From: Methanobacterium sp.
GTDB lineage: Archaea > Methanobacteriota > Methanobacteria > Methanobacteriales > Methanobacteriaceae
Reading direction: 5' to 3'
Assembly (NCBI GenBank): GCA_039666455.1
Contig: JAVSLW010000010.1
Coordinates: forward strand, 105,458 to 169,457
DNA: 64,000 nt
In this document: positions 8,508-17,573 of the stretch, one piece after another
Position numbering within the stretch: the first letter of the stretch is position 1
Layout: the number at the start of each line of letters is the position of its first letter
Position numbers and translations under genes: made by a program
The notes under the pieces: model-generated
Database searches by the model: none
Told to the model about the DNA's origin: nothing
Seen by the model: the letters and a program-made list of their open reading frames with translations, nothing else

Positions 8508-9062
8508 ATGAATGAAAAATTAAAAAGCTGGAGTGAAATAAAGGAGGAAAAAGGCTTTTATGCATACATACCCTCTGGAATTACTTCAATACGGATTATA
8601 TTAACGCCTTTGTTTTTATATACACTACTTAATGATTTAAACTTGTTTACAATCCCATTATTTCTATTTCTATGTTTAACCGATTTTATAGATGGTTATT
8701 TTGCAAGAAAACTGAATATTTCATCATCTTTCGGAGCATATTTTGATACAACTGCTGATTTTATCCTGATTTTAACTGCTTTTACAGCTTTTGTTATAAA
8801 AGGAATTTATCCTTACTGGATATTGTTTTTGATAATATTCATGTTTTTACAGTTTATTTTAACTTCAAAGATTAAAATATTGGTTTATGATCATGTAGGT
8901 AAATATTTTGGAAGCATCCTGTTTGGAGGGGCTTTAATTACTTTATTATTTGATAATATATCGTTATATGGTTATATACTCACTCTTATTGTCCTGACTT
9001 CAACTGTATCATTGGTAAGTCGTTATATAAGTTTATCCCTCTTTGGGAAAATAAAAAATTAA
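8508..9062 (+). CDS. CDP-alcohol phosphatidyltransferase family membrane protein
   Basis: A 184-residue protein with about five membrane segments and the complete catalytic motif of the family: D-x2-D-G-x2-A-R-x8-G-x3-D-x3-D (DFIDGYFAR, then G-A-Y-F-D-T-T-A-D, about residues 63-88). Such enzymes join a CDP-activated lipid to a polar alcohol head group; in archaea these include archaetidylinositol-phosphate and archaetidylglycerol-type synthases. The exact substrate cannot be read from the sequence. It is divergent from hdrC. Confidence 0.85.
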   Translation: MNEKLKSWSEIKEEKGFYAYIPSGITSIRIILTPLFLYTLLNDLNLFTIPLFLFLCLTDFIDGYFARKLNISSSFGAYFDTTADFILILTAFTAFVIKGIYPYWILFLIIFMFLQFILTSKIKILVYDHVGKYFGSILFGGALITLLFDNISLYGYILTLIVLTSTVSLVSRYISLSLFGKIKN

Positions 9063-9318
9063 ATAAAGTTTTAAAACATTTTAAAAAGAAAATAATAAGC
9101 TGGAAAATTAAATAAACTTTTGAGAATTTTTATTACCCTTTTGTTCTGTGATGCTTTAATGTCTTTTGAGAGTTGAAATCCTGATGAAATCGTTTAAAAT
9201 TATTACAGAAAATGTTATATTGTCATGTTTTAACCTTATATAACATCATTTCTCTTATTCTACATCTTGGAAGGTTATATAACTCTTTTTTAAATAATTT
9301 TAAATTTCTATAATATTT

Positions 9319-9386
9319 TATAGAATTATTTATATGCTAAAAAATAATTAATTATAGTATAGAAAATTATATTATAGAATTTCTAT
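9319..9386 (+). promoter_or_regulatory. Repeated TATAGAA boxes, putative toxin-antitoxin operator
   Basis: Three copies of TATAGAA(T/A)(T/A)T occur at 9319, 9358 and 9373. The last forms a perfect inverted repeat ATAGAA-T-TTCTAT (9374-9386). They lie 50-120 bases before the antitoxin start and overlap TATA-like sequence, as expected for an autoregulatory operator (inference). The rest of 9063-9436 is AT-rich with no gene that I can support. Confidence 0.4.
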
Positions 9387-9436
9387 GACTACTATTTTTA
9401 TAGATTGCCATTGTACAAATTGAAGGCGGATTAGAA

Positions 9437-9592
9437 ATGATGGATTTAGCTCAAATGAATAAGAAAAAAATTAGAGCTGAACCTGAAATATCTGAAGAGT
9501 TCCAGAAAAAGCTTAATAAGATAAGAAAAGGTAAAGCTACTGAATATGATAGTGTTGAAGCCATGTTAGAAGACCTTGGACTAAAATCCTAA
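9437..9592 (+). CDS. Short RelB-like antitoxin
   Basis: A 51-residue reading frame (starts MMDLAQMNKKKIRAEPEIS, ends DLGLKS) with GGCGGA about 5 bases before the ATG. Its small size, charged helical composition and position directly before a RelE/ParE-type toxin identify it as the likely antitoxin. No DNA-binding motif is obvious, as in many archaeal short antitoxins. Confidence 0.65.
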   Translation: MMDLAQMNKKKIRAEPEISEEFQKKLNKIRKGKATEYDSVEAMLEDLGLKS

Positions 9593-9613
9593 TATCACTA
9601 CTTTTTTTTTTAT

Positions 9614-9925
9614 ATGACTTATTCTATTAAATTATCTGAAGAAGCTGAAGCTAGACTTAGAAAGTTTAGTAAAAATGATAAGGGCACTAAAAGAGGAATA
9701 GAAGCTAAATTTATAACTATCGTGGAGAACCCGTATCATTTTAAGGTTCTTAGTGGAGAACTGCACGATGCTAGGTCAGCTCCTGTAGGTAGTTATAGGA
9801 TTATTTATGATATTTTAGAGGATGAGAAGAAAGTTTTTATTTTATATTTTGGTCATCGCAATGATATTTATAAGGATAGAAAGCTGTTTAAGGCTTTTAT
9901 GAATAGTCCTAAGAGATATTACTGA
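9614..9925 (+). CDS. RelE/ParE-superfamily toxin
   Basis: A 103-residue protein with the RelE fold pattern: N-terminal MTYSIKLSEEAEARLRKF, central SGELHDARSAPVGSYRIIYDI and C-terminal VFILYFGHRNDIYKD. The arginines, the R-I-I-Y strand and GHRNDIY are typical of RelE/StbE mRNA interferases. No Shine-Dalgarno is present; a run of ten T (9602-9611) sits immediately before the ATG, which may lower toxin expression relative to the antitoxin. It is 21 bases downstream of the antitoxin. Confidence 0.8.
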   Translation: MTYSIKLSEEAEARLRKFSKNDKGTKRGIEAKFITIVENPYHFKVLSGELHDARSAPVGSYRIIYDILEDEKKVFILYFGHRNDIYKDRKLFKAFMNSPKRYY

Positions 9926-10041
9926 TTTTAATTCTTATTTCAACAGCGTTTGCAGTTTTTTGTATAAAAGGATAGAAATTAAAAAAGTAAATAGACTTTT
10001 ATCATATGAAGTAAATACTCTTATTAATAATTGTGATTTTT

Positions 10042-10773
10042 ATGATAGAAATAACACTACACGACGGCCCTGCAAGATTTGGAAAATGTAATGAACTCAT
10101 AACCCCTAATATTTTACCTTCCTCTTTTGATCTAAAAATGATACGGGATGAACCCATGCCCTATGATGTTCCAGAGGAGCTTGCAAAGTGGTCAGTAAAT
10201 AGAACAATTGAATTTGCAAAAAATAGCAGTGTTGAAGGTATGGTAGTTATTCATGGAGGAAAATACGTGGATTTACGGGTGAAATGCGCCCAAAAGCTGG
10301 ATGATCTTGGATTTAATTCATTTTTAATAGCTAATTCTAAGGAACTTTTAAGGAATCCTCGAGATCTTGTAAATATCATGGTAAATATAAGAAAAACAGT
10401 TAATCCTAATGCAGCACTTTATTTTCCATTTGCAGACTTAAATTTTCTTCCTTTACTTTCTTACATGGGTGTGGACTTCTTTGGGGGATTTCAAGCAGAA
10501 TATTATGCTTATCTGGGCATCATGCTAACTCCAAATTCTAAATATGACCTTAAAAACTATCATATATATGATTTAAGCCTACCCAGGCTAAAAGAATATA
10601 ATAAAAACAGTATGGACTTTGCAGTTAGAGAGATACAGGAAAATATCAAAAATGGAACCCTGCGTAATTTAGTAGAAGCACGCTGTTGCACATCTCCAGA
10701 AGCAATGTCAGCACTAAGACTGCTTGATAAAAATTATTCTGAATTTTTAGATGATTTCACACCTTTATATTGA
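10042..10773 (+). CDS. ArcS / tRNA-guanine transglycosylase-like protein
   Basis: A protein of about 243 residues resembling the TIM-barrel half of archaeosine synthase and TGT-type proteins. Supporting features are the pattern of NPRDLV followed by AALYFPFADLNFLPLLSYMGVD (about 110-145), where the family keeps a position for an Asp before an aromatic pair, and a closing LVEARCCTSPEAMSALRLLD. No PUA domain or zinc site is visible, so it is much shorter than full ArcS. I chose ATG 10042 (TGTGAT upstream) over GTG 10033. It could be a split ArcS subunit or a paralogue with another substrate. Confidence 0.45.
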   Translation: MIEITLHDGPARFGKCNELITPNILPSSFDLKMIRDEPMPYDVPEELAKWSVNRTIEFAKNSSVEGMVVIHGGKYVDLRVKCAQKLDDLGFNSFLIANSKELLRNPRDLVNIMVNIRKTVNPNAALYFPFADLNFLPLLSYMGVDFFGGFQAEYYAYLGIMLTPNSKYDLKNYHIYDLSLPRLKEYNKNSMDFAVREIQENIKNGTLRNLVEARCCTSPEAMSALRLLDKNYSEFLDDFTPLY

Positions 10774-10782
10774 TTTAAGACT

Positions 10783-11349
10783 TTAAATATCAGAGCTAAC
10801 TTCGGCTGTTTCTTCAATTTTTATTTTATTTTTTTTATCTATTTGGTCTAATCTAAAAATTATGGCTTCTTCTTCGAAGGCTCCCGGGTCTTTTTCTATA
10901 CATTCTTTAACTTTTGCCTGGATTTGACCTGCGTCTTCTGTGTCAATTATGCTAACGATTTCCATTTGCTGCTGAAATCTTTCAATACCTTCATCTGGAA
11001 TGTTTTCAATGAATGGTATGGCGCCTGTAGCGTCTACGATTTTTCTTTTCTCATCCACACCATTTGCATGTAATGCTTCAATGCTCTGCCCTGTGATGTG
11101 TCCCTGCACCTCTGAACCGCATAAGATTAAAAATCTTATGTTAGGGTTGGAAATAAGATTTGCAAGCATTTTTTCAATTCCAAGATTTTCTGTTTTACAT
11201 GGGCCAGCTATTGCAGCGCCAGCGTCCACTGGGATGCTTTCAATGTGGGATGCGAGTGTTGTTGCTGCTACCGGACTTTCAGGGTCACCTACTATATAAT
11301 CTCCATTTATTACAGGCCATCCTTCGGCAGGTTATTTCTTTTCAGCCAA
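10783..11349 (-). pseudogene. Soluble MtrA homologue with in-frame stop at codon 6
   Basis: Translation from TTG at 11349, preceded by a near-perfect AAGGAGGTG site, gives five residues (M-A-E-K-K) and then TAA (11332-11334). The same frame continues for about 183 residues as clear MtrA: PAEGWPVINGDYIVGDPESP, then AGAAIAGPCKTENLGIEK and LILCGSEVQGHITGQS. MtrA is the corrinoid subunit of methyl-H4MPT:CoM methyltransferase. This copy also lacks the usual C-terminal membrane anchor and ends in a Lys/Glu-rich tail. The stop could come from one GAA-to-TAA change. No good in-frame restart is seen before the GTG at 11229. Confidence 0.8.
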
Positions 11350-11542
11350 CTAAAACACCTCCTTTTGTAATAAGAAGACTTGGACAGCTCTAATTTAAAA
11401 CTATGAAAAAAAAATAATTATCCTCGCTGTATTATATGTCTATTATTTGGAATTCATCCCTAAAATAGTTTATCATGATTCACTGATTATCTAAATTTTG
11501 AAAACATTACTTTGAAAACAGGAAGTATTGGTGAATTTATGA

Positions 11543-12118
11543 TCATTTCTTAATTGAAATAACAACATAGTGGTGAGTACCAACCTCTTCGACCTTTTTT
11601 ACAGTAAAACCATAATTTTGCATTATTTTTTTAACATCCTCTGGTGCTATTTTAACTGATAACGGAGGACCACATTTAGACTCTTCTTTTTTAAATTCAA
11701 CAACAGCAAAGACACCATTTGATTTAATTACTCTTTGGATTTCACCCATTACAGTCTCAACTTCATCATTTTCAACAAAACCATGTAAAACGTTTCCCAT
11801 ATAAAGTACATCAATAGATTCATCTGCTACTGGTATTTTTTCACTGATATCTGCAATAACAGGAGTTATATTTTTTATATCTTTGCTTTTTATTTCATTT
11901 TTAAGAATTTCCATGGAGTCTTCATAAATATCTACAGCATATACTGTTCCATTTTCTCCAACTATTGATGAAGCAGCAAGAGACATGTAACCATCACCAG
12001 AACCAGCATCTAATAATACATCCCCTTCTTTAAGTTCTATTGTACTTAATACCCTTGAAGAATCCAGTATTTCCCTACTTGAACGGCCGTGATGGAAATG
12101 TTTTCCTGATTTTTCCAT
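11543..12118 (-). CDS. Class I SAM-dependent methyltransferase
   Basis: A 191-residue protein with motif I LLDAGSGDGYMS (about 35-46), an acidic motif II (VYAVDIYEDS) and a post-I LYMGNVLHGF region typical of UbiE/Methyltransf_31-type enzymes. The N-terminus has a KHFHHG stretch that may bind metal. The start has a strong AAGGTGAT site. The substrate is unknown; related proteins are sometimes linked to arsenite or corrinoid/quinone-type methylation, but nothing here decides that. Confidence 0.8.
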   Translation of the reverse strand: MEKSGKHFHHGRSSREILDSSRVLSTIELKEGDVLLDAGSGDGYMSLAASSIVGENGTVYAVDIYEDSMEILKNEIKSKDIKNITPVIADISEKIPVADESIDVLYMGNVLHGFVENDEVETVMGEIQRVIKSNGVFAVVEFKKEESKCGPPLSVKIAPEDVKKIMQNYGFTVKKVEEVGTHHYVVISIKK

Positions 12119-12269
12119 TTTATCACCTTTTAAAGATATATCATCAAATAAGATTTAATAATATAATTTCTATCCGTTAGTTAATAAAGATTTCATAGTA
12201 TTGGAAAGAAAATTTTAGACTAATAAAATTAACAAAAACTAATTAAATAGGAATTCTCTAAAATTATTA

Positions 12270-12287
12270 TAAACATAATAATGTTTA
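12270..12287. promoter_or_regulatory. Perfect inverted repeat, possible operator
   Basis: TAAACAT-aata-ATGTTTA is an 18-base perfect palindrome with a 4-base spacer in the 330-base region between the divergent methyltransferase and flavodoxin genes. The rest of that region is very AT-rich and includes TATA-like TTTAAATA near 12371. A role as regulator site for the redox gene run downstream is inference. Confidence 0.35.
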
Positions 12288-12448
12288 TTACGAAATAAAA
12301 GGCTCCATTTTCTACTAAAACAGATAATTTTGCAAATAAAATAACTATAAATGCAACTGAAACTACTAATTTAAATAAAGTTTCAATTATAGAAATCTAT
12401 TTAAGTCAATTGAGAACTTTATGCAAAATCTTTAAAAGGGGGTATATT

Positions 12449-12913
12449 ATGAAAATAGGAATTATTGTTTATTCCCAAACCAACAATACATATTCTGTTG
12501 CCGAAAAGCTTCAGGAGAAGCTTGCAGTTGCTGGAAATGAAGTGAATATCGAAAAGGTAATACCTGTAGGTGAAGTACACCCTGGATCGAAAAATATCGA
12601 GTTTGAAAACAAGCCTGATGTAAATGAATATGATGCGTTGATTTTTGGCTCACCAGTACAAGGATTTTCCCTTGCACCGGCAATGAAAGCATATATGGAG
12701 CAGATGGCACCGCTTCAAGATAAACGGATTGCGTGTTTTGTTACCAAGAAATTACCCTTTAACTGGACTGGTGGAACCCGTGCAATTGGACAGATGAAAA
12801 AAATCTGCCAGGCTAAAGGTGGAATAGTCTACGGAACTGGCATTGTGGTCTGGAACAAACAGCGTGATGAAAAGATTGCTGAAATGGTTGAAGAATTCAG
12901 TAATTTATTTTGA
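12449..12913 (+). CDS. Flavodoxin-family protein
   Basis: A 154-residue flavodoxin-like protein. The FMN phosphate loop YSQTNNTYSVAEKL lies at about 7-20, followed by a FGSPVQGFSLAPAMKAYM region that contacts the flavin. I chose ATG 12449 because AGGGGGT precedes it; the upstream in-frame start at 12410 would add 13 unlikely residues. It probably carries electrons for the Fe-S membrane protein encoded next (inference from proximity and strand). Confidence 0.8.
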   Translation: MKIGIIVYSQTNNTYSVAEKLQEKLAVAGNEVNIEKVIPVGEVHPGSKNIEFENKPDVNEYDALIFGSPVQGFSLAPAMKAYMEQMAPLQDKRIACFVTKKLPFNWTGGTRAIGQMKKICQAKGGIVYGTGIVVWNKQRDEKIAEMVEEFSNLF

Positions 12914-12987
12914 CGGCTGCATTATGGCTAATTTACAAATTAAAAGAATAATAACAACATTTGACTCTTATAGAACGGGTGAATTGC

Positions 12988-13926
12988 ATGAAACAGGCTA
13001 ATAACTGGAACATATCTCCAGAATCTATCAGAATGCCTCTAATTATGTTAACTGTTTTTGTGGCAATTGCAATTATTTCCTGGAAGTTATCAGACAACTC
13101 TTACATGCTCTTTAATTTTTTATGTATTGGATCAGCAGTTTCTATGGGTATTTTTTTAAATCAAGCATTGCCAAGGAAACATATACTGTGGGGGCGTCGA
13201 ATAACTCTATTTTTAGTTGGAACATACCTCCTGGTTATTGTAGGATCATGGAATAGTGAAAATATACAAATAGAAGCATTTTTCGCATCCATATTAACCG
13301 GGGCATTGATAGGGGCGGCTTTTATTCATATTGCAGTTGCAAAAATTGCAGGACCCATGGTATTCAATCGTGGATGGTGTGGATGGGCCTGCTGGACAGT
13401 CATGATACTGGATCTGCTCCCCTGGAAAAGACCTAAAAATGGACGTTTGCCATATTGGGGCGGATTAAGATATGTTATTTTCACCGCATCTTTTATTGTA
13501 GCTTACATTTTCATATTTGTACTATCTGGCGATTCAATCATTGCAAATACTACAACAGCGCTTCAATGGTTTATAGCAGGTAATGTAATATATTATGTGG
13601 TTGGAACGGCATCAGCAGCATTTTTAAAAGACAACAGGGCTTTTTGCAAATATTTATGCCCTCTTACAGTTCTATTGAAAGCATTTTCACGATTTTCTTT
13701 CATGAAAATAGAGGTAGATGATGATGGCTGTGATGAATGTGGAGTATGTGAAAAAATGTGCCCGATGGACATTAAAATTCTTGAATATAAGAAAGCAGGC
13801 CAGCGTGTTCTTTCAACCGAATGTATCCTGTGTATCCAGTGTATTAATAGCTGTGCACGAGATTTAATAGACTGTACAGGTAAATTTGATGTGGGAGGTA
13901 AGGAATATCTTAAATATAAACAGTGA
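12988..13926 (+). CDS. NapH/CcoG-like membrane 4Fe-4S protein
   Basis: A protein of about 312 residues with five or six membrane helices and the NapH/RdxA-type cysteine pattern: NRGWCGWACW (about 128), KYLCPLT (about 222), then a ferredoxin domain CDECGVCEKMCP and CILCIQCINSCA near the C-terminus. This family passes electrons across or along the membrane. I chose ATG 12988 (GGGTGA upstream) over TTG 12961. It sits between a flavodoxin and a CMD-family protein on the same strand, probably one redox-stress operon. Confidence 0.75.
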   Translation: MKQANNWNISPESIRMPLIMLTVFVAIAIISWKLSDNSYMLFNFLCIGSAVSMGIFLNQALPRKHILWGRRITLFLVGTYLLVIVGSWNSENIQIEAFFASILTGALIGAAFIHIAVAKIAGPMVFNRGWCGWACWTVMILDLLPWKRPKNGRLPYWGGLRYVIFTASFIVAYIFIFVLSGDSIIANTTTALQWFIAGNVIYYVVGTASAAFLKDNRAFCKYLCPLTVLLKAFSRFSFMKIEVDDDGCDECGVCEKMCPMDIKILEYKKAGQRVLSTECILCIQCINSCARDLIDCTGKFDVGGKEYLKYKQ

Positions 13927-13960
13927 ACTTACATAATTCATGAAAACAGGAAGAGGAAAG

Positions 13961-14338
13961 ATGAGTGAAGATCGTTACCAAAAAGGAATGGAAATGCTTA
14001 AAAGAATGAATCCAAAGTCATACGAAGAACTAAAAAATACTTTAAAGGATATTGCTCCAGATTTAGCCCGTTTTGTTGCTGAATTTCCTTATGGAGATGT
14101 TTACACACGTCCTGGCCTGGATTTAAAAACAAGGGAGCTTGTAACTATTGCAGCAATCACTGCTCTTGGTACTGCTCCATTACAACTTAAAAGCCATATT
14201 AATGGTGCTTTAAATGTGGGCTGCACCCGTGAAGAAATCGTAGAAGTTTTAATCCAGATGGCTGTTTATGCTGGTTTTCCGGCTGCTTTAAACGGAATAT
14301 ACATTGCAAAAGAAGTTTTTGAAAAGTTAGATAAGTAA
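13961..14338 (+). CDS. Carboxymuconolactone decarboxylase-family protein
   Basis: A protein of about 125 residues with the CMD/AhpD fold pattern: GDVYTRPGLDLKTRELVTIA, then LQLKSHINGALNVGCTREEI and a C-terminal helix. The CxxC redox pair of AhpD peroxidases is missing at the expected place (PLQLKSH), so a peroxidase role is unlikely and this is the gamma-CMD-like subgroup. ATG 13961 is preceded by GAAGAGGAA; the in-frame ATG at 13940 has no site. Confidence 0.8.
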   Translation: MSEDRYQKGMEMLKRMNPKSYEELKNTLKDIAPDLARFVAEFPYGDVYTRPGLDLKTRELVTIAAITALGTAPLQLKSHINGALNVGCTREEIVEVLIQMAVYAGFPAALNGIYIAKEVFEKLDK

Positions 14339-14361
14339 GTGAGTCTATATAAATGTGACAA

Positions 14362-16434
14362 CTACTTTTCCTTTTTCAGTTTTCTAAAATCGTGGTGCAT
14401 AAAATAATCTTGAGAATCAATTAAATCCCTGTCTCCAATAATTTTCTCATAATCTCCTTTCTCATTAATTTTTCTGGCTTTAACATTGTCACTAAACATA
14501 ATATTTAAAATACGTATAATTTGTTTCTTTAATGCCTTGTCTTCAATAGGATAAGTAATTTCAACTCTTTTTTCTGTATTTCGGGTCATTAAATCTCCGC
14601 TGGATAAATATAATGAGATATCTTTTCCAGTACCAAAACAAAAAATCCTGGAATGCTCTAAGAACCTGCCTACTACACTAATAACTTCAATATTTTCAGT
14701 CTTACCAGGCAGTCCTGGAATTAAACAACAAATACTTCTAATTATTAATTTAATTTTTACTCCAGCGTTGGATGCTTCACTTAACCGGTCAATTAATTCC
14801 CTATCAGTTAAAGAATTCATTTTCATGATAATTCTTGCGGGCTGATCATTCTCTGCTTTATCGATTTCTTCATTGATTTTTTCAATTAATTTATTTTTAA
14901 ATCCGAAAGGAGCAACTAATAAATGTTTATAATTCCCATGCAAATTGGAAATAGACATATTCTTAAAGAATAACATTGCATCTTCTCCAATAGCCTGGTT
15001 GTTGGTCATTAAGCTTAAATCTGTGTATAGTTTACTGGTTTTTTCATTGTAATTACCAGTTCCTAATTGAGTAATATATTGAATACCATCTCTCTCTTTT
15101 CTGGTGATTAAACAAATTTTAGAATGTACTTTATACTCTTCAAAGCCATACAATATTCTGCAACCAGCTTCTTCTAGTAAAGCAGCATAATGAATATTAT
15201 TTGCTTCATCAAATCTGGCTCTAAGTTCAATTAAAACTGTAACGTCTTTTCCATTCTCAACTGCTTCTAATAAATATTTTATTACAGAAGAAGACCTGGC
15301 CAATCTGTAAATAGTAATCTGAACTGATACAACATTTTTATCGTTAGCTGCCTCCTTTAAAAATTTCAAAAAAGGTTCTATTGAATCATATGGATAAAAA
15401 AGTAAAATATCCTTCTTTTTTAACTGAGAAATAATCTTTCCTTTTCTAAACGACTTTGGTATTTTAGGATAATATGGACTAAACGATAATTTATGGAAAA
15501 TTAATTTATCTACTTTTTGAAGATGATCATATAACTCAAATACATAACTCATTTCTAAAGGAGTATTGGAGATTTGCACCTGGGTTTTCTTGATATTTAA
15601 TTGATCACATAAAAATTCGGTTAATTGTGCATCAGAATATTTATAAAATTCCAATCTAATTGGTGCTAAACGAGCTCTCTTCTTTAAAATTTTTTTCATA
15701 TAACCTCGATAATCTTCATCTTCATCAATTTGATCATTAGATAAAGCAATATCTGCATTTCTGGTTACAGAGACTATGGTTTTAAATTTTACTTCATAAT
15801 TAGAAAAAATTTCATTAGCAAATTTGTAAATTATTTTTTCCATTAAAATAAAACGCTTTTTATCATTTGGAGAATAAACAACTCGGGATAAAGATGCAGG
15901 AATCGGAATAAGCCCATATACTGTTTCGCCATCATCTTTCAAAATTAACATGACATTTATGGATTTGTTTACTATATGTGGGAAAGGATGTTGAAAACCA
16001 ATGATTTGGGGAGATAAAAGTGGAAAAACACAATTAAAGAAATATTTATGAATAAATTTAGCTTCTTTTTTAGTTAAATCCTCAAAATCTAAATCACAAA
16101 TACCTTCCTCTTTTAAAAGAGGAATAAGAGATTCATACACATTATCTCTACGTCTATATAAAAATTTGGTCCTATCAAAAATGGCATCTAATTGATCCTG
16201 TGCATTTAAACCGGTTTTATTATCAACATAGTGTTTATCAATCAAAGATAAATCATATAAACTTCCACATCTAACCCTGTAAAATTCATCTAAATTACTG
16301 GTAAAAATAGATACATATTTTAAGCGTTCAAGTAAAGGAACAGAAATATCTTCTGCTTCTTCTAAAACACGTTCATTAAATTTTAACCATGATAATTCAC
16401 GGTTCTGGGTAAAACTATAATCTATTTCAGACAT
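14362..16434 (-). CDS. ppk1: Polyphosphate kinase 1
   Basis: A 690-residue full-length PPK1, which reversibly makes inorganic polyphosphate from ATP. The N-terminus carries the family signature NRELSWLKFNERVLEEA. The catalytic C-terminal half has VTVLIELRARFDEANNI, the phospho-histidine region YKVHSKICLITR and TQLGTGNYNEKTSKLYTDLS. AGGTG lies 6 bases before the ATG. It follows the exopolyphosphatase gene by 75 bases on the same strand, so synthesis and breakdown of polyphosphate are encoded together. Confidence 0.95.
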   Translation of the reverse strand: MSEIDYSFTQNRELSWLKFNERVLEEAEDISVPLLERLKYVSIFTSNLDEFYRVRCGSLYDLSLIDKHYVDNKTGLNAQDQLDAIFDRTKFLYRRRDNVYESLIPLLKEEGICDLDFEDLTKKEAKFIHKYFFNCVFPLLSPQIIGFQHPFPHIVNKSINVMLILKDDGETVYGLIPIPASLSRVVYSPNDKKRFILMEKIIYKFANEIFSNYEVKFKTIVSVTRNADIALSNDQIDEDEDYRGYMKKILKKRARLAPIRLEFYKYSDAQLTEFLCDQLNIKKTQVQISNTPLEMSYVFELYDHLQKVDKLIFHKLSFSPYYPKIPKSFRKGKIISQLKKKDILLFYPYDSIEPFLKFLKEAANDKNVVSVQITIYRLARSSSVIKYLLEAVENGKDVTVLIELRARFDEANNIHYAALLEEAGCRILYGFEEYKVHSKICLITRKERDGIQYITQLGTGNYNEKTSKLYTDLSLMTNNQAIGEDAMLFFKNMSISNLHGNYKHLLVAPFGFKNKLIEKINEEIDKAENDQPARIIMKMNSLTDRELIDRLSEASNAGVKIKLIIRSICCLIPGLPGKTENIEVISVVGRFLEHSRIFCFGTGKDISLYLSSGDLMTRNTEKRVEITYPIEDKALKKQIIRILNIMFSDNVKARKINEKGDYEKIIGDRDLIDSQDYFMHHDFRKLKKEK

Positions 16435-16509
16435 TTGGGCACCTGTTTAATTTTATTTTCCTTATTATTCGTTAATTATGTTTCCTATCCAAATAAGCAA
16501 TAATTAATT

Positions 16510-17412
16510 TCAACAAGCCCTATTCAACAATTTTTTATATAAATAACCTTCTCTAACACTAAATTTACTGATTTGTATTTCTTCACATCCAAAATAAGAA
16601 TTAATTGACTCCAGTATTAATAAAGCAGGGACCAGAGTATGAATTTTTGATGGTTTAACATGTAATATTCTGTTATAAGTATCTTTATTATTGTGCTTTA
16701 ATTCATTTTCTAACTGTTTCAGTAATTCAACATCTATTAAATCAGCTTTTTCCTGCTGTAAATTTAAATCCACCAATAATTTTCCAATGGCACGAAGACC
16801 TCCACCAATACCACATATGAAAGGAATTTTTTCATTACTAACGCCCGCTTTTTCTAATTCTGAATATATTCTTTCTTTAATCAAATTAGACTCTTTTTTA
16901 TCGGGTAACATAAGAGATACATAATCATTATACATTTTTAAAGAACCAACCGGAATACTGTAGGTTTTCTTAATTTTTTTACTTTCAAAAAGTACAATTT
17001 CAATGCTGCCACCCCCTACATCAATTAAAATCCCATTGTCCTTTTTTAAGGTGGAAACAGATCCACAAAAGCTTAATTCTCCCTCTTCCTCACCAGATAA
17101 TACATCAATTTCAATTTCAACTTCTTCATTAATAATTTCAATAACATCAGCCCTATTTTCAATATTTCTGAGTGCAGCCGTGGCAAAGAAGCTGTAATTT
17201 TCTATTTTTAAAGAATCCAGACTTTTTTTCATTTCTTTAAGAACAGTTACTAATTTCCCAATACCTTTATTGGTTAACTTTCCTTCTTTAATATAAAATA
17301 CTAAACCTAAATTCTCTTTTTTTGAAAATAAAACCTTTACTACACGGTTTTCACAGCGATAAACGTTTAATTTAACTGTATTTGAACCAATGTCTACGAT
17401 TCCAAATAACAT
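16510..17412 (-). CDS. ppx: Exopolyphosphatase (Ppx/GppA family)
   Basis: A 300-residue protein of the ASKHA ATPase fold. It shows the phosphate-1 motif FGIVDIGSNTVKLNVY (residues 3-18), GEEEGELSF, the phosphate-2 motif LIDVGGGSIEIVLF and GGGLRAIGKL. It releases phosphate from polyphosphate ends. I chose ATG 17412 because GAGGT precedes it and because family proteins start at this point; the open frame runs 25 residues further upstream. It pairs with ppk1 downstream. Confidence 0.9.
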   Translation of the reverse strand: MLFGIVDIGSNTVKLNVYRCENRVVKVLFSKKENLGLVFYIKEGKLTNKGIGKLVTVLKEMKKSLDSLKIENYSFFATAALRNIENRADVIEIINEEVEIEIDVLSGEEEGELSFCGSVSTLKKDNGILIDVGGGSIEIVLFESKKIKKTYSIPVGSLKMYNDYVSLMLPDKKESNLIKERIYSELEKAGVSNEKIPFICGIGGGLRAIGKLLVDLNLQQEKADLIDVELLKQLENELKHNNKDTYNRILHVKPSKIHTLVPALLILESINSYFGCEEIQISKFSVREGYLYKKLLNRAC

Positions 17413-17573
17413 CCATATAACCTCAAAAACAGGAAAACTTTCATTATGAATATTTTGTATTATAAATATATAAAAAATTTCTCTCATTGAATTAACATGA
17501 TATGAATGAAAATAATAATTTAAAAACTAAATCATAGATAACGAATTTCACCATCTACTTTTAAAGTAACATG

